From an uncultured Clostridia bacterium (lineage in GTDB: Bacteria; Bacillota; Clostridia; Oscillospirales; CAG-272), in contig CAMETB010000038.1 in the NCBI GenBank assembly GCA_945936265.1, positions 1 through 11,498 on the forward strand: DNA of 11,498 nucleotides, written 5' to 3'. Position numbers and translations under genes: made by a program. Of the stretch, positions 1 through 4,802 are shown in pieces (within the stretch, counting starts at the first letter, position 1; every line of letters begins with the position of its first letter). The notes below the pieces were generated by a model. The model did not search any database, was not told the origin of the DNA, and worked only from the letters and a program-made list of their open reading frames with translations.

Positions 1-574
1 GTTCTTCAACCACGGGCTCTTCAACTGGCTCTTCTGCGACAGGCTCCTCAACGGGTTCTTCAACAACCGGCTCTTCAACGATAGGCTCAACAATTACTTC
101 TTCAACTTCTTCTTTTACGTAAACAGGGAAGAGCTGAATTTCAAGAACAGCGCCCTCATCACCGTCGGACACAATAACGTCGCCGTCGGGTTTAAGGCTC
201 CATCCTGCAAATTTGTCTTTGTCTCTGTAATCACCGGGCAGGGACATAGACATTTCATGAGAATCTTTCAATATATCATAATAACCGTCGGTATAAAGGA
301 AATTAACCGTAATTTTCTTCTCTCCGCTCGGCTCTTTCTTCTCACCTTTCAGAGTGAAAGAGGGGAAGAGTTTTATGGTAAACATAACGTCGGGATTTTC
401 TCTTGTCAATACTGCGTTTCCGTCTTCGCAAAGAGCCCAGCCGATAAATTTATCATTATCGTAATATCCTTCGGGGAGTGTTGTTTCAACTTTATGGGAT
501 TCTCTGCAAAGTTCTTCTCCGGATTCGGGATCAACATAAGCAAATACAACATATGTACCGGGTTCAAGCGACTT
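1..574 (-). repeat. Tandem protein repeat unit 2 (incomplete at window edge)
   Basis: This second copy of the 207-residue unit starts with KSLEPGTY at 574 and is cut in its EEPV linker by the window edge. Its linker (1-118) differs in length and word order from that of unit 1 by small in-frame insertions, as expected from slippage or recombination between short repeated words. The linker contains an extra VIVEPIVEEP stretch. Confidence 0.8.
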
Positions 575-1648
575 GTTTGCGGCTGCAACAGGTTCCAAAG
601 CGGGTTCCTCGACAGGTTCTTCGACCACAGGCTCCTCGACAGGTTCTTCAACCACGGGCTCTTCAACCATAGGTTCTTCTGCGACAGGCTCCTCAACGGG
701 TTCTTCAACAACCGGCTCTTCGACAACCTCTTCTTTTATGTAAACAGGGAAGAGCTGAACTTCAAGAACAGCGCCCTCATCACCGTCGGAAACGATAACG
801 TCGCCGTTAGGCTCAAGTCCCCATCCGGCAAAGTTGTCTCTGTCTCTGTAATCGCCCGGCAAAGACATTGACATTTCATGAGAATCTTTGAAAACTTCAT
901 TGTTGTTATCGGTGTAAACGAAATCAACGACAATGCTCTTGTTTCCGCTTGCCTCTTTCTTCTCGCCTTCCATGTTGAAGACAGGGAAGAGTTGTATCGT
1001 AAATACAACATCGGGAGTTTCCCTTGTAATTACAGCGGTTCCGTCCTCGTCAAGAGCCCAGCCGATAAATTTATCATTATCGTAATATCCGTCGGGCAGT
1101 TTTGCCTCAACCTTGTGAGATTCTTTGGAGAGTTGCTTTCTCGTTTCGGGGTCGATATAGGCAAATTCTATGTAAGTACCCTTTTCAAGCGACTTCGACG
1201 CAGCTGCGATAGGCTCTGCAACAGGTTCCTCGGCAACCGGCTCTTCGATAACCGGCGCGGCAACAACAGGTTCCGCAGCAGCAGGTGCCTCTGCCACCTC
1301 TTCATTCACATTCTGCCATACGGCGTAAAGCTCTATTGTGTGAGTAAGATGGATTGATTTGCGCTTCAGAAGTTTATTTCCTTCGGGATCACGCGACCAG
1401 CCGATGAAATTCTTGTCGTCTTTCGACGCGCCCTTCAGGTAAACTTTGGTGAGCCAACGATATTTCTCACGGGAAATCTCGTAATCGGTTTCGGGATCGA
1501 CATAAATTATTTTGCATCTTACAATAGCCAGCACAAGAATGAGAGCCACTACGACTGCAAGAACAGCGCCGCAAATACGAAAGTCCAGATTCAGAAGAGA
1601 GGACAGGTCAAATGCGGCAAAAATTAAAACGTTTGGGATAAAGTCCAT
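1..1648 (-). CDS. Membrane-anchored modular repeat protein with EEPV linkers (partial, N-terminal 549 codons)
   Basis: The frame is open from ATG at 1648 through the left edge, with GGAGG at 1660-1656 seven bases upstream, so the C-terminus is missing. Residues about 25-44 form one strongly hydrophobic segment (around GAVLAVVVALILVLAIV). The rest is soluble, acidic and repetitive. A first module (about 47-111) ends in LYAVW and contains FIGW. Two 207-residue units then begin at residues 152 and 359 (KSLE). Each unit holds two related submodules of the form FxYxD…KxSH…LPxxYxDxDxFxGWxLxxDG…LFPVY, then a linker of repeated VEEPV/EEPVAEEP. The FxGWxxDxxG…LYAVW pattern resembles the Listeria–Bacteroides/InlB B-repeat type of small beta fold, which is usual in surface proteins. 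Positive residues directly after the membrane segment leave the topology uncertain. Function unknown. The long plus-strand ORFs here are its antisense shadows. Confidence 0.85.
   Translation of the reverse strand, partial: MDFIPNVLIFAAFDLSSLLNLDFRICGAVLAVVVALILVLAIVRCKIIYVDPETDYEISREKYRWLTKVYLKGASKDDKNFIGWSRDPEGNKLLKRKSIHLTHTIELYAVWQNVNEEVAEAPAAAEPVVAAPVIEEPVAEEPVAEPIAAASKSLEKGTYIEFAYIDPETRKQLSKESHKVEAKLPDGYYDNDKFIGWALDEDGTAVITRETPDVVFTIQLFPVFNMEGEKKEASGNKSIVVDFVYTDNNNEVFKDSHEMSMSLPGDYRDRDNFAGWGLEPNGDVIVSDGDEGAVLEVQLFPVYIKEEVVEEPVVEEPVEEPVAEEPMVEEPVVEEPVEEPVVEEPVEEPALEPVAAANKSLEPGTYVVFAYVDPESGEELCRESHKVETTLPEGYYDNDKFIGWALCEDGNAVLTRENPDVMFTIKLFPSFTLKGEKKEPSGEKKITVNFLYTDGYYDILKDSHEMSMSLPGDYRDKDKFAGWSLKPDGDVIVSDGDEGAVLEIQLFPVYVKEEVEEVIVEPIVEEPVVEEPVEEPVAEEPVEEPVVEE
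575..1195 (-). repeat. Tandem protein repeat unit 1 (621 bp / 207 residues)
   Basis: This is the first full repeat unit of the modular protein, from KSLEKGTY at 1195 to just before KSLEPGTY at 574. The second unit lies exactly 621 bases further along. Nucleotide identity between units is high, for example in the stretches at 742 onward and 121 onward. The unit comprises submodule A, submodule B and an EEPV-rich linker at about 590-735. The linker reads on the plus strand as alternating ggttcttc and ggctcctc words. Confidence 0.85.
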
Positions 1649-1695
1649 TTTTAAGCCTCCGAAAAATTTTAGGTGAAAAAACACCGTATACTGTA

Positions 1696-1724
1696 ATTAT
1701 ACAATCATAAACAAGATTTGTCAA
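1696..1724 (-). promoter_or_regulatory. Consensus sigma-A promoter of the repeat protein gene
   Basis: On the minus strand TTGACA (1724-1719) is followed by a 17-base spacer and TATAAT (1701-1696), a perfect match to the vegetative consensus. Transcription would start near 1689. The leader would contain a small hairpin (GGTG at 1672-1675 with CACC at 1682-1685) before the ribosome binding site at 1660-1656. Confidence 0.8.
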
Positions 1725-1773
1725 TAATAAATTTTAAAATTTTTGTTACAAAGTAAACACTCCCCCCGATATT

Positions 1774-1831
1774 TTGCCCGCAAATGCAGCAATTTCGGGC
1801 AATTTCCCCGAAAGTATTGATTTTTTTCGGG
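1774..1831. repeat. Nested inverted repeats between the divergent promoters
   Basis: Four complementary segments alternate here: TTGCCCG (1774-1780), TTTCGGGCAA (1793-1802), CCCGAAA (1807-1813) and TTTCGGG (1825-1831). The first pairs with the second, the second with the third, and the third with the fourth, so the hairpins exclude one another. The last segment lies inside the spacer of the glyA promoter, so operator DNA is as plausible as an RNA attenuator. The binding factor is not known. Confidence 0.5.
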
Positions 1832-1845
1832 CCATCTGCTAAAAT
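1817..1845 (+). promoter_or_regulatory. Predicted sigma-A promoter of glyA
   Basis: TTGATT (1817-1822), a 17-base spacer and TAAAAT (1840-1845) lie 37 bases upstream of the glyA start. The predicted transcript has a leader of roughly 30 bases, too short for a riboswitch. Confidence 0.7.
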
Positions 1846-1882
1846 AAATTATAAGATTTTCGTACAAAAGGAGAGGACAATC

Positions 1883-3124
1883 ATGGTATCGGAAGTAATA
1901 AAGAGAATTACAGAGAGCGACAAAGAGGTCGGAGAGGCAATCTCTGCCGAACTGAAAAGACAGAAAAGAGGGCTTGAACTGATAGCCTCGGAGAATACAG
2001 TATCGGAGGCTGTTATGCTCGCTATGGGAACGCCACTTACCAATAAATACGCCGAGGGGTATCCGGGAAAGAGATACTACGGCGGATGCGAATGCGTTGA
2101 CGTCGTTGAAAGACTTGCCATTGAGCGCGCCTGCAAACTTTTCGGCGCGGAGCACGCAAACGTACAGCCTCACAGCGGAGCGCAGGCAAACATGGCGGTT
2201 TACTTCGCTCTTATAAAACCGGGAGATACGGTTATGGGAATGAGCCTTGCTCACGGCGGGCACCTTACGCACGGAAGCCCCGTGAATATGTCGGGAAGTT
2301 ATTTTAATTTTGTTCCATACGGAGTAAATGACGACGGATATATAGACTACGACGAACTTGAAAGGCTCGCAAAGGAAAACAAGCCGAAACTTATAGTTGC
2401 AGGCGCTTCCGCTTATCCGAGAGTTATAGATTTTGAGAGAATTTCAAAGATAGCAAAAGAAGTCGGCGCATACTTCATGGTCGATATGGCGCACATAGCC
2501 GGGCTTGTTGCCGCAGGGCTTCACCCGTCGCCGATACCGTATGCGGATGTTGTCACCACGACGACGCATAAGACATTAAGAGGTCCCAGGGGCGGGCTTA
2601 TCCTTTGCAGAGAGGAACTTGCAAAAGCGATAGACAAAGCGATATTCCCGGGCACACAGGGCGGACCGCTCATGCATGTTATTGCCTCCAAGGCCGTATG
2701 CTTCGGCGAGGCTCTCAAACCGGAGTTCAAAGAGTATCAGAAACAGATAATAAAGAATATGAAAACGCTTGCGGACACGCTTCTTGACGAGGGATTCGAT
2801 CTTGTTTCGGGCGGAACGGACAACCATCTTGTTCTTGTGGACCTTCGTCCTTTCGGCATAACCGGCAAAGAGATGGAAAAGCGCCTTGACGAGTGCTATA
2901 TAACCGTCAACAAAAACGCAATACCGAATGACCCCGAAAAGCCGTTTGTTACGAGCGGAGTAAGAATAGGAACGGCTGCCGTCACTTCGAGAGGACTTAA
3001 AGAGGACGACATGAAAACTCTCGGTCACCTGATAGGACTTTGCGCAAAAGAGTTTGACAAAAAGGCGGACTATATCCGCGCCGAAGTCACAAAAATATGC
3101 GACAAGTATCCGATTTACGACTGA
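1883..3124 (+). CDS. glyA: Serine hydroxymethyltransferase
   Basis: GlyA is the PLP enzyme that interconverts serine plus tetrahydrofolate with glycine plus 5,10-methylene-THF, the main cytosolic source of one-carbon units. The 413-residue product has the family's normal length. Visible motifs are LELIASENTVSEAV (31-44), the YAEGYPGKRYYGG substrate loop (57-68), HSGAQAN (97-103), DMAHIAGLVAAG (201-212, with the PLP-ring Asp201 and His204) and TTTTHKTLRGPRGG (225-238), where Lys230 is the expected Schiff-base lysine. The frame stays open 33 codons further upstream, but ATG at 1883 is preferred: it has AAGGAGAGG at 1868-1876 and the protein then starts in register with known family members. It is the first gene of a two-gene operon with the downstream Fur-family gene. 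Confidence 0.97.
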   Translation: MVSEVIKRITESDKEVGEAISAELKRQKRGLELIASENTVSEAVMLAMGTPLTNKYAEGYPGKRYYGGCECVDVVERLAIERACKLFGAEHANVQPHSGAQANMAVYFALIKPGDTVMGMSLAHGGHLTHGSPVNMSGSYFNFVPYGVNDDGYIDYDELERLAKENKPKLIVAGASAYPRVIDFERISKIAKEVGAYFMVDMAHIAGLVAAGLHPSPIPYADVVTTTTHKTLRGPRGGLILCREELAKAIDKAIFPGTQGGPLMHVIASKAVCFGEALKPEFKEYQKQIIKNMKTLADTLLDEGFDLVSGGTDNHLVLVDLRPFGITGKEMEKRLDECYITVNKNAIPNDPEKPFVTSGVRIGTAAVTSRGLKEDDMKTLGHLIGLCAKEFDKKADYIRAEVTKICDKYPIYD

Positions 3125-3579
3125 TGAAGAACGAATATACCACTAAACAGCGCACCGCAATTCTCAATTTTCTCAAAGAAAACGCGGACAGGCATGTAAA
3201 AGCGTCCGATGTTGTGAATTATATGAGTGAGAGCGGAATAAAAATAGGCACGGCAACGGTTTACAGAACGCTTGAAAAATTCGAGGACGAGGGGCTTGTA
3301 AGAAAATTCATAGTGGACGAGCACACGGGCGCTTGCTACCAGTTTATCGGCACGCCTGCCGCCTGCCACAGCCATTTTCATCTTAAATGCACGGAGTGCG
3401 GAAAACTCATACACCTGAGTTGCGAATTTCTCGAAAATATGGAAAAGCATATCTACGACGAGCACGGGTTTACAGTCAGCTCCGCAAAGACCGTTATTTA
3501 CGGTGTGTGCGCCGAATGTTCCCATACGGAGATAAAAAAAGAACACTCCGACGGTCCGGAATGTTGCCATTTGAAATGA
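3124..3579 (+). CDS. Fur-family metal-dependent transcriptional regulator (Fur/PerR/Zur type)
   Basis: This 151-residue protein has the Fur-family layout. An N-terminal winged helix includes the recognition-helix region KIGTATVYRTLEKFEDEGLV (about 40-59). A C-terminal dimerisation domain carries His82, His84 and His86 (CHSHFHLKC) and two CxxC pairs, Cys89/Cys92 and Cys129/Cys132, the usual structural zinc site. Family members bind DNA with Fe, Zn or Mn, or sense peroxide. The residues visible here do not allow a safe choice between Fur, PerR and Zur. The tail (HSDGPECCHLK) adds two cysteines and a histidine. Its ATG overlaps the glyA stop in TGATG, so translation is probably coupled; no separate ribosome binding site is needed. 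An upstream in-frame start at 3097 would lie deep inside glyA and is rejected. Confidence 0.9.
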   Translation: MKNEYTTKQRTAILNFLKENADRHVKASDVVNYMSESGIKIGTATVYRTLEKFEDEGLVRKFIVDEHTGACYQFIGTPAACHSHFHLKCTECGKLIHLSCEFLENMEKHIYDEHGFTVSSAKTVIYGVCAECSHTEIKKEHSDGPECCHLK

Positions 3580-3591
3580 CCTTATTTCAAA
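3570..3591 (+). terminator. Perfect hairpin around the Fur-gene stop codon (weak terminator candidate)
   Basis: TTTGAAAT (3570-3577) and ATTTCAAA (3584-3591) form an 8-bp perfect stem with a 6-base loop, and the stop codon lies at 3577-3579. The stem is AT-only apart from one G-C pair and is not followed by a T run on the plus strand. It may therefore be a weak 3' stabiliser rather than an intrinsic terminator. Confidence 0.35.
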
Positions 3592-3616
3592 AGTTTCAAA
3601 AAAAACAAATTTACTA

Positions 3617-3645
3617 TTGATTTTTGATTTCTTTTGTGATATAAT
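3617..3645 (+). promoter_or_regulatory. Predicted sigma-A promoter of secG
   Basis: TTGATT (3617-3622), a 17-base spacer and TATAAT (3640-3645), with a TG dinucleotide one base upstream (3637-3638) making an extended -10. The -35 hexamer is the same as at glyA. It predicts a leader of about 50 bases before the secG start. Confidence 0.8.
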
Positions 3646-3700
3646 TCTTACGCTTAACGATTTTTATAGGATAATTTTAACTTACAAACGGAGGATATAT

Positions 3701-4105
3701 ATGCAGATAGCACTCGGTATTATCTTGCTCGTTGCCGCGGTTTTTCTTATCATAGCGGTTCTTTTGCAAAACGGCAAGTCAAAAGGGCTTTCCGGCACGA
3801 TAAGCGGCGGGGCGGAAACATTTTTCGGTAAAAATAAGGCGAAAACCATTGATAAAAAGCTTTCGGTTCTCACGACCGTTGTCGCAATAGTTTTCGTTGT
3901 CATCACTCTCGTTGTTTTTGTGGCGCAGGATTACACCGATATTGAAAAGCAGCGACAAGACTGGTGGAGTAGCGTTATGGAGAGCATGAACAACTCAAAA
4001 GACAGTTCCTCGTCTGAAACAAGCAGCGACGTCGATACCGCAACCGGCACGTCTACGGACAGTGCAGTTGATACGTCAACGGGCACCGATACGTCAGCAG
4101 GTTAA
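3701..4105 (+). CDS. secG: Protein translocase subunit SecG with long Ser/Thr/Asp-rich tail
   Basis: SecG is the small accessory subunit of the SecYEG protein-conducting channel in the cytoplasmic membrane. Two hydrophobic helices (about 3-22 and 54-75) flank the family signature LLQNGKSKGLSGTISGG (21-37) followed by AETFFGK. The start at 3701 follows GGAGG at 3690-3694; the 28-codon upstream extension covers the promoter and leader and is rejected. The total length is 134 residues. Family members are typically about 75-80, so an extra tail from about 85 to 134 is present. It is rich in Ser, Thr and Asp (for example DTATGTSTDSAVDTSTGTD) and looks disordered. The gene has its own promoter and terminator, so it appears monocistronic. 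Confidence 0.93.
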   Translation: MQIALGIILLVAAVFLIIAVLLQNGKSKGLSGTISGGAETFFGKNKAKTIDKKLSVLTTVVAIVFVVITLVVFVAQDYTDIEKQRQDWWSSVMESMNNSKDSSSSETSSDVDTATGTSTDSAVDTSTGTDTSAG

Positions 4106-4117
4106 GGCATATATTTT

Positions 4118-4153
4118 ACCGCTTTGGCAATAATAGACCAAAGCGGTTTTTTT
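4118..4153 (+). terminator. Rho-independent terminator of secG
   Basis: ACCGCTTTGG (4118-4127) and CCAAAGCGGT (4138-4147) form a perfect 10-bp stem with a 10-base loop, followed directly by a T run to 4153. It lies 13 bases after the secG stop and should isolate secG from the transposase and rnr. Confidence 0.93.
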
Positions 4154-4211
4154 ATGCGGAAGAAAAATAAACATAGATTGTGGACAATTTTTCAATAATT
4201 TCGGGTGGCTT

Positions 4212-4766
4212 ATGGACGACTTACCAAAAAGGAAGACAACAAGGCTAAAAAATTTTGATTATAACAACACAGGTGCGGTGTTTCTTACAATATGCACACA
4301 AAACAGACGGTGTATATTGTCACGAATTGCTTCTGTAGGGACCGGCGTCCCCGACGGTCCGGTAAACAATTTGCACCTTGTAGGGACCGGCGTCCCCGAC
4401 GGTCCGTTTGTTGAATTAAGTCAATACGGAAAAATCGCAGACAAATATATAAACCAATTAGGCAATTTTTACGAGTATTTGTCGGTAGAACGATATGTAA
4501 TTATGCCGAACCATATTCATATTATGCTATTCATTTCAGACGGCGGACCGTCGGGGACGCCGGTCCCTACGTTACAAAATTCCGTTGTTTCTCGTTTTGT
4601 ATCCACTTTTAAGCGCTTTTGCAATAAGGAATACGGAAAAAACATATGGCAGGCACGTTCTTACGATCACGTTATCCGAAACAGAGAAGATCATGATGAA
4701 CATATAAAATACATCTGCGAAAATCCTGTGCGTTGGTATTATGACGAGCTATACTCCGAAGAATGA
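4212..4766 (+). CDS. REP-associated tyrosine transposase (RAYT, Y1/HUH superfamily) with internal repeats
   Basis: This 184-residue protein belongs to the IS200-like Y1 transposases of the REP-associated branch. These are single-domain HUH nucleases that cut and rejoin single-stranded DNA at palindromic REP sequences. The HUH motif is MPNHIHIML (98-106; His101 and His103). The C-terminal block IWQARSYDHVIRN…IKYICENPVRWYY is typical; Tyr151 is the most likely nucleophile and Tyr167 the alternative. Residues 42-50 and 57-65 are the same nine amino acids (VGTGVPDGP), and 112-118 (GPSGTPV) is the same DNA read in reverse. All three lie in expected loops, so the fold may be intact. The ribosome binding site (GGGTGG at 4203-4208) is poor and close to the ATG, suggesting low expression. 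No strong promoter is visible after the secG terminator. rnr follows after 36 bases. Confidence 0.9.
   Translation: MDDLPKRKTTRLKNFDYNNTGAVFLTICTQNRRCILSRIASVGTGVPDGPVNNLHLVGTGVPDGPFVELSQYGKIADKYINQLGNFYEYLSVERYVIMPNHIHIMLFISDGGPSGTPVPTLQNSVVSRFVSTFKRFCNKEYGKNIWQARSYDHVIRNREDHDEHIKYICENPVRWYYDELYSEE
4335..4361 (+). repeat. REP-like palindromic repeat, copy 1
   Basis: The 27-base word begins GTAGGGACCGGCGTCCCC and ends GACGGTCCG. Internally GGGAC/GTCCC can close a short hairpin (4-base loop), or GGACCG/CGGTCC a longer-loop one. It is read in frame as VGTGVPDGP within the transposase. Its GC content is far above the AT-rich flanks. Confidence 0.85.
4380..4406 (+). repeat. REP-like palindromic repeat, copy 2 (direct)
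   Basis: This is an exact 27-base duplicate of copy 1, displaced by 45 bases (15 codons), so the frame is preserved. The 18 bases between the copies (4362-4379) are AT-rich and unrelated to the repeat. Confidence 0.85.
4544..4570 (-). repeat. REP-like palindromic repeat, copy 3 (inverted)
   Basis: This is the exact reverse complement of copies 1 and 2 over all 27 bases. It encodes GPSGTPVPT just after the HUH motif. Copies 2 and 3 together form an inverted pair that resembles the two-REP (BIME-like) arrangement. In the mRNA they could form a 27-bp stem enclosing 4407-4543. Confidence 0.85.
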
Positions 4767-4802
4767 GCCATGCGTTATCTAAATTATTATGAGAGGAAAA
4801 CT

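Noticed and set aside
1..740. CRISPR-like appearance of regularly spaced ggttcttc/ggctcctc words
   Set aside because: The words are short, vary at third codon positions and have no unique spacers; they encode Glu-Glu-Pro-Val protein repeats in frame.
257..1357. Two long plus-strand open frames rich in RLLDRFF/NHRFF-type repeats
   Set aside because: They are the antisense of the EEPV linkers and modules of the minus-strand repeat protein, which has a consensus promoter, ribosome binding site and coherent domains.
1649..1882. Glycine or other riboswitch ahead of glyA
   Set aside because: The predicted leader is only about 30 bases and no conserved aptamer motif is visible; the inverted repeats lie mostly upstream of the promoter.
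2576..3570. Antisense open frames over glyA and the Fur-family gene
   Set aside because: They fall entirely within strongly conserved genes on the plus strand and show no domain or start signals.
4178..4190. DnaA-box-like TGTGGACAA before the transposase
   Set aside because: It is a single imperfect match with no cluster and no origin-associated genes.
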